A stretch of DNA of 64,000 bases from Salinirubellus litoreus (GCF_037335815.1 NZ_CP147841.1:4278001-4342000); one strand, 5' to 3'. Counted from the stretch's first letter, positions 8,748 through 17,988 are shown. Translations and numbers: made by a program. Notes: generated from the sequence alone by a model not told the origin.

Positions 8748-9680
8748 ATGACCGCCCAGGAATCCACCACCGAGAGCGCCGACACGGGGAGCGACTCGAA
8801 CTTCCTCCGGAGCATCGAGTTCCTCACCGGCGAGAACCCCAACCTGGGGTCGTTCCTCCTCGTCGTCGGTCTCGTGACCTGCGTGTTCATCGCGCTCTTC
8901 CAGTTCACCCTCCCGGCGCCGATCTCGCACCTGCTCACGGGGGGCGTGCTGTTCGTCACAGTAGTCAGCGCCCTCTTCGCAGTGCTCCTCGACACCCTCG
9001 GCCACTTCGACCGGGATACCGCCGACGTCGCTGCCGAGAGTGGGACCGTCGACCCCACCGACGTCACCGAACCGTGGGCTCTCGACGGGACGGTCGCCTC
9101 CCTCCCCCCGGTGGTCGACTTCGACGACGAACTCCGGGCGTTCGCCGACCTGTACGACGGCGACCTCCCCGCGCAGTTCGATCCGTTCATCGAGGACTAC
9201 CGACGGCTGAAGACCAACACGCGGAACCGCCGGACGATCGCCAGCGACCTGCGCGCCGACCTCAACCCGATCGGGGTTCTCTTCGACGAGGGCACCAGGG
9301 GTAACGACCTCTACGAGGAGGTCGGTGACCGGCTCTTCCGGTATATCCGCGGTGGGAGTACCCTGACCGTGGGGCACGCGGTGTTCTACGACGGCAGCGG
9401 CGACGAGACCGCGGTCGAGGACCTGGCAGGCGGGGTCGGTCACGTGGAACTCGCCGTCGAGAACGAGGGCGAGACGGCCGACATCGAAGTCACGGTCCAG
9501 TTCTTCGACGGGGACGGCGCCCCGGTGTCCAGCCAGACCGCCCCCATGGGAACCCTCCGTTCGGGCGCCGGGGAGACGATCTCGACGGACGTGTTCGTTC
9601 CGGAGGACGCCGAGAGCGCGACCACGACGGTTCGTACGTCCGGTCCCGGTTCGGACACCGAAACGGTCGGACCTCGATGA
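8748..9680 (+). CDS. Membrane protein with C-terminal beta-rich external domain, unknown function
   Basis: A 310-residue protein. A Ser/Thr/Asp-rich N-terminus is followed by two membrane helices (~38-58 and ~65-83), a long acidic linker, and a helical segment (EDYRRLKTNTRNRRTIASDL). A C-terminal half (~215-310) looks like an Ig-like/FxLYD-like beta domain (HVELAVENEGETADIEVTVQ, then FFDGDG, then STDVFVPEDAESATTTV). The topology suggests a membrane anchor with a domain exposed on one side. It is co-transcribed with the preceding two-helix protein. Family not recognised. Confidence 0.65.
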   Translation: MTAQESTTESADTGSDSNFLRSIEFLTGENPNLGSFLLVVGLVTCVFIALFQFTLPAPISHLLTGGVLFVTVVSALFAVLLDTLGHFDRDTADVAAESGTVDPTDVTEPWALDGTVASLPPVVDFDDELRAFADLYDGDLPAQFDPFIEDYRRLKTNTRNRRTIASDLRADLNPIGVLFDEGTRGNDLYEEVGDRLFRYIRGGSTLTVGHAVFYDGSGDETAVEDLAGGVGHVELAVENEGETADIEVTVQFFDGDGAPVSSQTAPMGTLRSGAGETISTDVFVPEDAESATTTVRTSGPGSDTETVGPR

Positions 9681-9895
9681 CTCGACGGACCCCGTAGACC
9701 CGATCTCCTCGGGCTATGGGGCTCGTGACCGACTGTCAACGATCTCCGGATCCATTCCATATCTTTCCAAACGGCTGGGTCGTGATCGATCTCGCCTCCG
9801 AGCACACGCAGCACCTCTCGTGACGACGTGAAGTCCGGCCCTCTGGCCGTGCGTAGAAGCCACTATGGCACCCCCGTCCAGATGATAGAACGATA

Positions 9896-11155
9896 ATGCA
9901 GATAGACGAGGCGTCGATGCGGGAGACCCTCGAACGGTTCGTCTCGTTCGCGAGCTACCCCGGCGAGGAGGCCGCCGTCCAGTCCTGGCTCCGCGGTCAA
10001 TTGGAGGAGTTGGGGTTCGAGACGTACGAGTGGGAACCGGATCCGGAAATCCTGGCGGATCACCCCTCGTTCCCGCCACCCGAAACCCTCGATCTGGAGG
10101 ACCGGCCGAGCGTCGCGGGCGTCCTCGAGTTCGGGGAGCCCGACGACGGACCCACGGTGGTCCTCAACGGCCACGCCGACGTCGTCCCGGTCGAGAGGGA
10201 CGCGTGGACGAGCGACCCCTTCGAGCCCCGGTGGGATGACGGCCGGCTCTACGCCCGCGGGGCGCTCGACATGAAGGGCGGGCTCGTCGCGTGTATCTTC
10301 GCGGCGCTCGCCGTCGCCGAACGCGCGGAGGAAGGGGAGGGGGAGAGCCTCGACGGCCGTCTCGTCGTCGAGAGCGTCGCCGGCGAGGAGGAGGGCGGGA
10401 TCGGGGCGGCCACCGCGGCGATGCGCAACCCGTACCCCTTCGAGCGCGACGCGGCGCTCGTCGCCGAGCCGACCGACTTCGCCGTCGTGATCGCCGCCGA
10501 GGGGAGCCTGATGAAACGCCTGGGGATCGTCGGCGAGTCCGCGCACGCCGCCCGACGGTGGGAGGGCGAGTCGGTACTACCCCACTTCGAGCGGATCCGG
10601 CACGCCTTCGAGGACCTCGAACGCGAGCGCGCCGAACGGGTGACTCACCCGCTGTTCGAGGCGTACGAGAACCCGTGGCCGGTCAACTTCGGCACCGTCG
10701 AGGCGGGGTCGTGGGCGTCGAGCGTCCCGGCGGAGCTCACCTCGGAGATCCGGATCGGCGTCGCCCCACAGGAGACAGTCCGCGAGGTCGAAGTCGAGTT
10801 CCAGGAACGGCTCGACGCGGTCGCCGCGGAGAGCGACTGGCTCTCGGCACACCCGCCGACGTTCGAGCGATTCTCGATCCAGTTCGAGGGCTCGGAGATC
10901 GACCGGGACGAGCCGATCGTCCGGCGACTGGTCGCGGCGGCGGGCGAGTACGGGATCACCGAGCCCGAGTACGAGGGGTTCACGGGCGGGACCGACGCCC
11001 GTCACTACATCGATGCGGGGATCCCGACGGTGGTGTTCGGCCCCGGGTCGGTCGACCTCGCCCACAGGCCCGACGAGTACGTTCGGTGGGACGACGTCGT
11101 GCGGGCGAGCGAGATCATCGCCACGACGGCCGAGTCGTATCTCACAGCGGAGTGA
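9896..11155 (+). CDS. M20-family zinc peptidase/deacylase (ArgE/DapE-like)
   Basis: A 419-residue cytoplasmic metallohydrolase. It has the M20 metal-binding and catalytic residues: LNGHADVVP (His93, Asp95), the bridging Asp in GALDMKGG (~125), the catalytic Glu pair in VAGEEEGG (~164-165), and a C-terminal His in VDLAHRPDEYV (~390). The middle part (~190-300) is the dimerisation lid domain. M20 enzymes remove acyl groups from amino acids (acetylornithine, succinyl-diaminopimelate) or cleave dipeptides. Substrate cannot be decided. No arg or dap gene is adjacent, so a broad-specificity deacylase is as likely as a biosynthetic one. It is a single gene; the ATG fits the N-terminal helix of the family. 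Confidence 0.85.
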   Translation: MQIDEASMRETLERFVSFASYPGEEAAVQSWLRGQLEELGFETYEWEPDPEILADHPSFPPPETLDLEDRPSVAGVLEFGEPDDGPTVVLNGHADVVPVERDAWTSDPFEPRWDDGRLYARGALDMKGGLVACIFAALAVAERAEEGEGESLDGRLVVESVAGEEEGGIGAATAAMRNPYPFERDAALVAEPTDFAVVIAAEGSLMKRLGIVGESAHAARRWEGESVLPHFERIRHAFEDLERERAERVTHPLFEAYENPWPVNFGTVEAGSWASSVPAELTSEIRIGVAPQETVREVEVEFQERLDAVAAESDWLSAHPPTFERFSIQFEGSEIDRDEPIVRRLVAAAGEYGITEPEYEGFTGGTDARHYIDAGIPTVVFGPGSVDLAHRPDEYVRWDDVVRASEIIATTAESYLTAE

Positions 11156-11414
11156 TCTACCCGCTCGGTCGTGCCATACATAAGGAGGGCAGCGAGCGAT
11201 GGGTCGACGGCGACCGATTCGACTTCGAAGCGGGAGTCCGGCGAACTCCCTCGCGACTCTCCAGGGCGTGTCGGCCGGCTCTCGCCTCGGTCGCTCTACG
11301 GGACGAGAGTACGTCGTCGTACATCGCTGCTAACAACCGGATGCTGGGACATCGGGTTGCCATCCCGCGTGGATCGTCGTTCGACCGGGAACGTCGATCG
11401 CTCTGATCCGATCG

Positions 11415-13625
11415 TCAGCGATAGCTCAACAGACGGAGTCCGTTCAACGAGACGACCACGGTCGACCCCTCGTGTCCGATCACGGCGAGAGGAAGCGGGA
11501 TCCCGCGCAGGAGGATCGTTCCCACCATCAGCGCGATCGCACCGAACGCGATGGCGAGGTTGATCGTGAGCGTTCGACGGGTCCTCTGTCCCAGTCCCAG
11601 GACGTACGGGATCTTGCTGAGGTCGTCACCCATCAGCACGACGTCGGCGGTTTCGAGCGCGACGTCCGTCCCTGCACCACCCATCGCGATGCCGAGCGTC
11701 GCCGTCGCGAGGGCGGGTGCGTCGTTGACCCCGTCACCGACCATCGCCACGTTCTCGTAGCGATCGACCAGTTCTTCGATGGTCGCCACTTTCTCCTCCG
11801 GCAGCAGTTCCGCCTGCACCTCGTCGATACCGACCTCGTCGGCGATCTGCTGTGCGACGCGCTCGTTGTCGCCCGTCAACATGACGATGTGCTCTATGCC
11901 GAGCGAGCGGAGGTCGTCGATCATCTCGGCGGCACCGGGACGAACCGTGTCGGTGAACGCGAGCCACCCCAGCACGGTGACTTCGCCGCGAGCCTCTCGA
12001 GCGACGAGAACGCTCGTTTTCCCCTCCGCCTCCAGGGTCCGGAGCCGATCGAGACCTGTTTCGAGACCCTCGATCGCTGCATCCCCGAGGACCGTCTCGA
12101 CGTAACTTCGATTCCCGATGTGGACGGTCCCGTCGTCGACGTCGGCTCGGACGCCTTTCCCGGCAACTGACTGAAACCCCCGTGCGTCGGGGACGGCGAG
12201 TGATCGTGCTTCAGCTTCCGCCACCGTCGCACGGGCCAGGTGATGCTCCGAGCGGGCCTGCACAGCGGCCGCAAGCGCGAGTAGCCCGTCGGGAGTCAGT
12301 GGCTCGTCCGTCTGCCCGTCACGGACGAACACGTCCGTCAGCTGTGTCTCACCCCGTGTGAGTGTGCCCGTCTTGTCGAAGGCGACCGCGTCGATGTTCG
12401 CTGCGGCCTCGACGTGCTCGCCGCCCTTGAACAGGACGCCCTGCCTGCCGCCGGAGGCGATCGCCGAGAGGACCGCCGCAGGAGTCGAGATGATGACCGC
12501 ACACGGCGAGGCGGCCACCATCAGGGTCATCGCGCGGTAGAACGTGCCGGTGAACTCGCTCCCGAGCGCGAGCGGGATGGCGATCGCAGCGATCGTGAGC
12601 CCGAACACGCCGAGGACGTACGGTTGTTCGAGGCGGTCGATGAGCCGCTGGGTCGGGGCCTTCTCGCTCTGGGCCCGTTCGACCATGTGGATGAGGCGGC
12701 TGATCGCCGACTCGTGGGCCTGCCGCGTGACTTCGATTTCGAGGCTCCCGCTCTCGTTGATGGTCCCACCGAACACCTCGTCACCGGGTTCCTTCGGCAC
12801 GGGGACGGATTCACCGGTGAGCGAGGCCTGGTCGACCGTTCCCTCGCCGGACTTGACGACGCCGTCGAGGGGGATTCTGTCGCCGGGACGAACGACGAAC
12901 ACGTCACCGACGGCGACGTCGTCGATGGGAACGGTGACCTCCTCGCCGTCGCGTAGCACCTGCGCTTCGTCCGGCCGCATCTCGACGAGGGACTTGATCG
13001 CCCGGCGCGAACGGCCGATAGCGTAGTGCTGGAGCGTATTCGACAGCGAGAACAGGAAGAGGAGCATCGCGCCCTCGAAGGGTGCCCCGATCGAGAGGGC
13101 ACCGATCGCGGCGACGATCATCAACAGGTCGATATCGACCGCGCGGTGGCGGAGCGTCTCGACCGCGCCTTTGAGCCCGTACCAGCCGCCGAAGACGTAT
13201 GCGACGGCGTAACCGGCCCACCCGAGAAGTTGCGGTCCCTCGAGCCACCCGGTCACGAGGCCGGTCACCATCCCGAGCAGCGTCAGGCCGACGAACACCG
13301 CCTCCCGTCGGAGTTCCGAGCGGGTGCTCACGTCGTCCGGCGCGGTATCGGGGTCGTCCTGGATCGAGACGTTGCGGTCGCGGACCGCGTCTCGAATCGT
13401 CGCTTCCGAGGTGACGCTCCCGTCGTAGGTGATCCGCGCGCTCCCCGTCCGAAACGAGACGTCGACGTCGTGGACGCCGGATAGACTCCGGAGATGTCGT
13501 TCGAGTGCCCGCGCTCCCGCTTCACCACGACCACCTCGTCGTTCGATGTGGACGGTACACGTCGAGAGAGACGGTGATTCAGTAACGGCCACGTTCTCGG
13601 TCCCTGTGGTCTGGTTGGCTTTCAT
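11415..13625 (-). CDS. Heavy-metal translocating P1B-type ATPase, P1B-4-like (SPC motif)
   Basis: A 736-residue cation pump. The N-terminal ~20-90 region has an HMA-like fold but lacks the CxxC metal site. Membrane helices begin at ~108. TGES (270-273), DKTGT with phosphorylated Asp417 and a GDGVNDAPA hinge are all present. The TM6 metal motif is SPC (373-375) rather than CPC, and the last helix carries HEGST (718-722). SPC plus HEGxT is the signature of the P1B-4 subgroup (CoaT/CtpD type), which exports Co2+, Zn2+ or related divalent metals. Upstream lies a short A/T-rich region with tandem 11-mers that could be a metal-responsive operator. A UspA gene is transcribed toward the same direction just upstream. 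Confidence 0.92.
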   Translation of the reverse strand: MKANQTTGTENVAVTESPSLSTCTVHIERRGGRGEAGARALERHLRSLSGVHDVDVSFRTGSARITYDGSVTSEATIRDAVRDRNVSIQDDPDTAPDDVSTRSELRREAVFVGLTLLGMVTGLVTGWLEGPQLLGWAGYAVAYVFGGWYGLKGAVETLRHRAVDIDLLMIVAAIGALSIGAPFEGAMLLFLFSLSNTLQHYAIGRSRRAIKSLVEMRPDEAQVLRDGEEVTVPIDDVAVGDVFVVRPGDRIPLDGVVKSGEGTVDQASLTGESVPVPKEPGDEVFGGTINESGSLEIEVTRQAHESAISRLIHMVERAQSEKAPTQRLIDRLEQPYVLGVFGLTIAAIAIPLALGSEFTGTFYRAMTLMVAASPCAVIISTPAAVLSAIASGGRQGVLFKGGEHVEAAANIDAVAFDKTGTLTRGETQLTDVFVRDGQTDEPLTPDGLLALAAAVQARSEHHLARATVAEAEARSLAVPDARGFQSVAGKGVRADVDDGTVHIGNRSYVETVLGDAAIEGLETGLDRLRTLEAEGKTSVLVAREARGEVTVLGWLAFTDTVRPGAAEMIDDLRSLGIEHIVMLTGDNERVAQQIADEVGIDEVQAELLPEEKVATIEELVDRYENVAMVGDGVNDAPALATATLGIAMGGAGTDVALETADVVLMGDDLSKIPYVLGLGQRTRRTLTINLAIAFGAIALMVGTILLRGIPLPLAVIGHEGSTVVVSLNGLRLLSYR

Positions 13626-13634
13626 GTGTTAGGG

Positions 13635-13658
13635 ATACCAACGATATACAAACGATAT
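13635..13658 (-). promoter_or_regulatory. Tandem 11-mer promoter/operator region of the metal ATPase
   Basis: Read on the gene strand, ATATCGTTTGT is followed directly by ATATCGTTGGT, two near-identical 11-mers, 10-35 nt upstream of the ATG. The TTTGTATATC part can serve as a TATA box, and the repeat may bind a regulator. The 11-mer ATCGTTGGTAT recurs just before the CPBP gene at 30143. Confidence 0.35.
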
Positions 13659-13671
13659 CTGGTCGAAGAGG

Positions 13672-14100
13672 TCATCCGATGACCGTCACCGGGATCCGTG
13701 CTCGGCGGGTAACCGTCTCGGCGACGCTTCCGAGGAGCATCCGGCCGATTCCCGACCGTCCGTGGCTACCCAGAACGATCTGGTCGATCCCCTGGTCGTC
13801 GGCGTATTCGAGGATCGCACGCGCCGGTCTGCCGACTTCCGTGACAGTATCGAGTTCGATACCCTGCTCTGCCGCGAGGTCGGTAGCGGTCGTGTGAATG
13901 CTGGTAGCGCGTTCCTGGGCGTTGTCGTACCAGTCCTCGGCGACTGGCAGGCCACCTGCTTCCACGTCGATCACCGCGTCGACCGGATCGATGACGTACA
14001 GTATGGTGATGGTTGCGTCCGGGAAGGTCTCGAGAGCGTAGGTGAGGGCACGCTCGGAGAGCGGGGAGCCGTCGAAGGCGACGAGAACGTTGTCAGACAT
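13672..14100 (-). CDS. Universal stress protein UspA, single domain
   Basis: A 142-residue UspA-fold protein: MSDNVLVAFDGSPLSERAL at the N-terminus and the nucleotide-binding signature GSHGRSGIGRMLLGSV near the C-terminus, matching G-2x-G-9x-G-S/T of ATP-binding Usps. The frame is open further upstream, but the ATG at 14100 is where the family normally begins. It lies between the P1B ATPase and a second usp gene on the same strand. Usps act as stress-induced small-ligand-binding dimers. Confidence 0.9.
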   Translation of the reverse strand: MSDNVLVAFDGSPLSERALTYALETFPDATITILYVIDPVDAVIDVEAGGLPVAEDWYDNAQERATSIHTTATDLAAEQGIELDTVTEVGRPARAILEYADDQGIDQIVLGSHGRSGIGRMLLGSVAETVTRRARIPVTVIG

Positions 14101-14433
14101 ACGACTGATTTTGGCGGAGACTGAAATGAACGTACCGTTCCGAACGGGTTCGTGTTGTGGGGTCGACTTCCCGCGCCTGTCACATCCAGCAACGGCCACG
14201 CTGTGACCAGAGAGGTCTTGCCACTACTGTTCTCGATAGCTGGTAGAAACAACATCATGAGACGGATTCAGGCTGAGCCCACGGATGCTGTCAAGCCAAA
14301 ATATCACTACCGCTCATGAGAAACTCCTTGCTGAGACGGATCGGGTGCCGAACAATGAGTCAACGTGAGTGCTCCACCGATCGAAGCGCATTCAGACGGC
14401 TAGTCTATCACAGTTTATATCTCGATTCAATTG
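14101..14433. other. Intergenic region between two usp genes
   Basis: About 330 bp with lower G+C than its neighbours. A possible promoter for the downstream usp at 14100 lies in the first 40 bases. Residues resembling a short P-loop-like fragment (minus strand, ~14170-14235, SSGKTSLVTAWPLL) can be read, but no gene can be supported. The 14405-14450 part is A/T-rich. Confidence 0.35.
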
Positions 14434-14856
14434 TCATAATTTCCTCTCCTGCTGACGAACGGTAAGGACTGGAACTGGAGACTGGCGGACCACACGTTCA
14501 GCGACGCTCCCCATCACGAAGCGATCCACTCCAGTTCGACCCTGGGTGCCCATCACAACGAGATCGATCCCATGAGTCGCGCTATAATCGAGGATCTCTT
14601 CAGCCGGAACTCCCTCAACGATCTCCGTTATCACATCGAGACTGGCTTGGGCTCCAGCCACCTCAACGTCTCGTACTGCCTTCCGTCCTTCCTGGCGGAG
14701 TGGCTCGAGAAGCGGTCCGGATCGCGATACCCGCGTATCAACCACGTACAGGGCATGAACCGTGGCCTCGGACTGCTGTGCAATTTCGAGGCCGTGTTCG
14801 ATAGCTGCCTGCGCTCCCTGACTCCCATCTGTGGGGATCAAGATGTCGGTGTACAT
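14434..14856 (-). CDS. Universal stress protein UspA, single domain
   Basis: A 140-residue protein beginning MYTDILIPTDGSQGAQAAIE, with VVMGTQGRTGVDRFVMGSV near the end, which keeps the ATP-binding glycine pattern. It is closest in style to the domains of the tandem Usp at 21260. It is transcribed alone, with a ~330-bp gap to the next usp gene on the same strand. Confidence 0.9.
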   Translation of the reverse strand: MYTDILIPTDGSQGAQAAIEHGLEIAQQSEATVHALYVVDTRVSRSGPLLEPLRQEGRKAVRDVEVAGAQASLDVITEIVEGVPAEEILDYSATHGIDLVVMGTQGRTGVDRFVMGSVAERVVRQSPVPVLTVRQQERKL

Positions 14857-14944
14857 ACTCTCGCCTTCATCCGGTGAATGTATGAAACTCGCCCTATGGG
14901 AACCACCACGTAGAGTTTCTTACCGCCACGACCAATAAACGCAT

Positions 14945-15247
14945 ATGACCGTGAGAGAAGCTCTGCAAGCGATCGATGAGAGCGTGAAAGACGCCTTCGA
15001 TCTCGGAACACGCAGACAAGCGAAACAGAAGGAAGGATCTCGTCGGAACGTCTACGAGAAATCCCTTCGAGAGGTCCAACAAGTCGCCGGTGACGAGGAG
15101 ATGGAGGCGCTAAAGCGGTGGATCATTCAGTCCATACGGGAGGATGAACGCTTTCCATCCGGTCGGGAAACCCGGAAGAGAGGGGCACAGATCTGTCGGG
15201 ACAGCGGCCACAATATCCCGACTGGGTCGTTCTTAGGGGCCGATTGA
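14945..15247 (+). CDS. Conserved small basic/acidic cytoplasmic protein, unknown function
   Basis: A 100-residue protein that is mainly helical and highly charged (ALQAIDESVKDAFDLGTRRQ, then KQKEGSRRNVYEKSLREVQQ), with a conserved-looking C-terminus (GRETRKRGAQICRDSGHNIP). No membrane segment. It is divergent from the usp gene at 14856 and directly upstream of a decayed membrane protein gene, with which it may once have been co-transcribed. Family not recognised. Confidence 0.6.
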   Translation: MTVREALQAIDESVKDAFDLGTRRQAKQKEGSRRNVYEKSLREVQQVAGDEEMEALKRWIIQSIREDERFPSGRETRKRGAQICRDSGHNIPTGSFLGAD

Positions 15248-15250
15248 CTG

Positions 15251-15478
15251 ATGGGTCTGATCGAGGCACCCAAATCTTCGGACGATCCTCATCATTGGGG
15301 CAGCACTCGCTCTCACCCCAGCGCTCATCCTCGTCATCGCCCTCGGGTCGGCGATCCTGATAGATAATCCACCACTGACGATCTCCGAACTCGCGCTCTT
15401 GGAACTCGGGGCTCTGGTCCTCTGAACCGGTATCCTCGTGGTCGTCCTGTTGGTCTACTCCCGTCGAAAACACGGGTA
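15251..15478 (+). pseudogene. Decayed two-helix membrane protein gene (frameshift plus internal stop)
   Basis: Starting at ATG 15251 the frame reads MGLIEAP. A one-base shift near 15271 then gives LRTILIIGAALALTPALILV, SAILIDNPPLTISELALLEL and GALVL, then TGA at 15423-15425, and in the same frame TGILVVVLLVYSRRKHG to TAG. The pattern is two clear membrane helices and a basic tail, broken by one indel and one nonsense codon. It begins 3 nt after the preceding gene's stop, so it was probably its operon partner. Confidence 0.5.
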
Positions 15479-15483
15479 GGCTG

Positions 15484-15759
15484 TTACCCGATCTCGAGCT
15501 CGCCGCCGTCATCGCCATCTTCCGGCCATTCGAGTTCGAACTCGATGCTCAGCTCCTTCGGGCCATTCGTCGGGCCTTCGCGTTCGGCTTTCACTTCGAA
15601 GGTGGGCTGTGTGGGAGGCTCAAGCGTCACCGAGTCACCACCACCCTGGAGCGTGATCGGTTCACCGGCGTTGAGTTTATCGACGACCGTCTGGAGGTAC
15701 GAGGCGATCTGTTCTCGGTTCATACGCTGCTCTGATTTGAAGAGCACTTCCTCTGGCAT
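15484..15759 (-). CDS. amphi-Trp domain protein
   Basis: A 91-residue protein that matches the amphi-Trp domain almost end to end: MPEEVLFKSEQRMNREQIAS, a helix YLQTVVDKLNAGEPI, then strands with SVTLEPPTQPTFEVKAERE and ELSIEFELEWPE. The domain is small, found in haloarchaea and some bacteria, often near stress or transport genes, and of unknown biochemical role. The ATG at 15759 is the family start. The frame extends 15 codons upstream without support. A related protein lies at 16604-16891. Confidence 0.85.
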   Translation of the reverse strand: MPEEVLFKSEQRMNREQIASYLQTVVDKLNAGEPITLQGGGDSVTLEPPTQPTFEVKAEREGPTNGPKELSIEFELEWPEDGDDGGELEIG

Positions 15760-15967
15760 ACGAGAGAGCCTACATGCCGTGAGAGGGAAAAGAGACGCGA
15801 TCACTGTGGGAATTCAAATGATAGCTATCGGTAGGACCGGCTGAGTACGGATGAAACTATCCGCTCACGCTGTAGTTGGCATCCCGGAGATAGGGGGAGG
15901 CACGTGTGACTGCAGTCAGATTGGCTTGCCTGCAGACTTTTCTCGTTTCGCGGTCTGATGTGTAGTC

Positions 15968-16398
15968 ATGTCACGACGAATTTTCGTACCCGTGGACGGA
16001 TCGCCGAAGTCTCTGGAAGGGCTGGAGTACGCGGTAACAACGTATCCGGAGGACCAGGTTACGGTTCTTTCTGTTATGACGCCACACGGCGCGTGGGAGA
16101 ACGACGACAGACCGCTCTCTCAGGCCCAGTTCGAGAAATGGCACGACTAGGCTCGGGACGAAACTGACGACATACTCGACGAGGCACGCGAGCTCGCCGC
16201 CGATCACGGGGCGGAGATAACCACAGAGGTCGATGTAGGCGAACCATGGCGGGCAATCGTCGAGTACGCCGAGAGGAACGATATCGATCACATAATCATG
16301 GGAAGTCACGGCCGAGACGACGATTCGCCACTCCCCTGGGGAGTGTCGCCGAGACAGTCATGCGGCGGTCGCCTGTCCTCGTCTCCATTGTCCGGTAG
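15968..16398 (+). pseudogene. Decayed UspA gene (internal TAG and frameshift)
   Basis: From ATG 15968 the frame reads MSRRIFVPVDGSPKSLEGLE, a typical Usp N-terminus, to TAG at 16148-16150. In the same frame it continues ARDETDDILDEARELAADHG, then DVGEPWRAIVEYAERNDIDH and IIMGSHGRDDDSP. A shift near 16335 then restores LGSVAETVMRRSPVLVSIVR before TAG at 16396-16398. One nonsense and one frameshift therefore separate it from an intact single-domain Usp of about 143 residues. The nonsense is compatible with CAG to TAG. Confidence 0.75.
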
Positions 16399-16477
16399 GT
16401 ATTCGTCTAGTAAGATATCGTCGAATACAGGCCCGCTCTTTTCCGGTTGAAGCCGTTAGTGTGAGCTGACAATACAC

Positions 16478-16603
16478 TCACTCTCGCTGTACCAGAACGA
16501 TAGCGAGTCCAACGATCACGCCACCACCGAGTAGAAACAGGCCCAGTCGATGGAAACAGGATGTGGCCGTACATGATCATGTCTTGGATATCGGGAGACG
16601 GTC
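16478..16603 (-). pseudogene. Remnant of a small membrane protein (frameshifted)
   Basis: Downstream of the amphi-Trp gene on the same strand one can read DIQDMIMYGHILF, then after a one-base shift HRLGLFLLGGGVIVGLAIVL and VQRE-stop. This is a single convincing membrane helix with a charged end. It could be a very short real gene with a sequencing error or a decayed remnant. Confidence 0.3.
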
Positions 16604-16891
16604 CTACGCGCCCTCGTTCACGATATTCAGTTTCCCTTCGTTCTGGCTCGCAGCTTCACGCCACCAGACCAGCTCAATTTCGATACTCTGTTTGGCCTCA
16701 GTGTCCCCTTCGGACCAGTCCGACTCCCCTTCGAGCTTGAGCGTCACCGGCTCGGTTGGATTCAGCACGACCTGTTTGCCACCCAATTCGAGTCTCACGT
16801 CCCCATCGCCATCGAGTTGATCTGCTAGCTCACGGAGATACGAGGCGATCTCGCCACGCGTTTTCTGGGCTTCTGCTTCTAGTTCTCCCAT
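16604..16891 (-). CDS. amphi-Trp domain-like protein
   Basis: A 95-residue protein with the same layout as the protein at 15484: a helix TRGEIASYLRELADQLDGDG, strands LELGGKQVVLNPTEPVTLKL, and a Trp-containing strand QSIEIELVWWREA. It is more divergent, and the N-terminal MPEEVLFK-type block is missing. ATG at 16891 was chosen; the frame runs seven codons further upstream. Two amphi-Trp genes within 1.4 kb, separated by a broken usp, suggest local duplication. Confidence 0.75.
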   Translation of the reverse strand: MGELEAEAQKTRGEIASYLRELADQLDGDGDVRLELGGKQVVLNPTEPVTLKLEGESDWSEGDTEAKQSIEIELVWWREAASQNEGKLNIVNEGA

Positions 16892-17040
16892 GCTGAAACT
16901 TTTACATGACACCTCGATAAACGTCGGGGCCGGTTCCCGCTCAGTGAGACCACGCTCGACTCAGACCCCATCCACAATACTGCTTTGCAAGACATCACTG
17001 ACCCTTGTGATCCGAACTCTCGAGTGGGACACGAGGGGAA

Positions 17041-17047
17041 CATATAG
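17041..17047 (+). promoter_or_regulatory. TATA box of the tandem usp gene
   Basis: CATATAG is centred 28 nt upstream of ATG 17072 and only 22 nt upstream of an in-frame GTG at 17066. The spacing favours the ATG as the start of a leaderless mRNA. Confidence 0.45.
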
Positions 17048-17071
17048 CACCAAGCGTGTCAAACGGTGCCT

Positions 17072-17935
17072 ATGGACACAACCGGCCAGAACGGGACGCT
17101 CCTGGTTCCGGTAGCGAATCCTGAAACCGTAGAACGACTCCTCGACACTGCCATCGATGTCGCACGGGGACGATCGATGCGGATCCTCGTCGTACACGTC
17201 GTCGAAGTCCCCCCACAGCTTCCGCTCTCTGCTGGAGACAGCCTCATCGAAGAGCACGGTGAAGAAGAACGACTTCTGGATGATGCGGTCGAACAAGCCA
17301 CCGCTGCCGGTGTCACCGTCGAATCCCGGATGCGCTACGCTCGAGATGTTGCAACAGGCATCGTTGGAGCTGTCGATGTACACGATGCAGATGCGCTTCT
17401 CGTAGGGTGGCGCGGGCGACCCCGGCGACGCGATGTCGTGCTGGGAAGTTTTCTCGACCGCATCCTCGGTGAAGCCCCTTGTGACGTCTTCGTCAAACGT
17501 ATCCGGTCCCCCACTGGCGATATCACGTCGATTCTCGTTCCAGTCGCAGGAGGCCCCCATGGAGAGCTTGCCGTCGGGCTCGCTGGGACGATTGCGTCAC
17601 AACACGAGGCGGCGGTGCAGCTACTCTATATTCAACAGCCATCTGCGTCCGAGTCGGCGCAGGAAGATGCTGTTGTTCTCCTCGAGGAGGCTTCGTCCCG
17701 TCTCGAAGACCTCGATATCCGCGTCGAGTCAACGGTCCTCCAGAGTGAGCACGTTGCAGGGAAGATTACAGACGAAACAGCGAACCACGATCTGACCATT
17801 CTGGGTGCGACACGAGAGCCGTTTCTCAGGCGGATGCTCGTCGGTTCGGTCGCCGAGGGAGTCGGGCGGACGGCCGTGAGTTCGGTGATCTTGGCACGCC
17901 GAGCTCCTACGCAGAGCGAATCGGAGAGTGGGTAA
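17072..17935 (+). CDS. Tandem UspA-domain protein with degenerate nucleotide sites
   Basis: A 287-residue protein with two Usp folds (~8-145 and ~150-280). The first reads LLVPVANPETVERLLDTAID and GWRGRPRRRDVVLGSF. The second reads SILVPVAGGPHGELAVGLAG and GATREPFLRRMLVGSV. Both depart from the canonical VDGS start, and the second has lost a glycine of the ATP signature. This recalls the Usp-like cytoplasmic domains attached to transporters. It may bind a different ligand or none. It is convergent with the DUF2267 gene. Confidence 0.8.
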   Translation: MDTTGQNGTLLVPVANPETVERLLDTAIDVARGRSMRILVVHVVEVPPQLPLSAGDSLIEEHGEEERLLDDAVEQATAAGVTVESRMRYARDVATGIVGAVDVHDADALLVGWRGRPRRRDVVLGSFLDRILGEAPCDVFVKRIRSPTGDITSILVPVAGGPHGELAVGLAGTIASQHEAAVQLLYIQQPSASESAQEDAVVLLEEASSRLEDLDIRVESTVLQSEHVAGKITDETANHDLTILGATREPFLRRMLVGSVAEGVGRTAVSSVILARRAPTQSESESG

Positions 17936-17988
17936 GCCGAGACCGGTGACTCGACTACTGTCTCTGGAACAAAGATCTGCGTTGTCGG

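Noticed and set aside
8364..9443. Upstream extension of the minus-strand gene at 8034-8363 over two plus-strand genes
   Set aside because: Only the last 109 codons have coding character; the rest is antisense to membrane protein genes.
14170..14260. P-loop-like fragment SSGKTSLVTAW in the gap between usp genes
   Set aside because: Too short, no flanking homology or start; could be chance.
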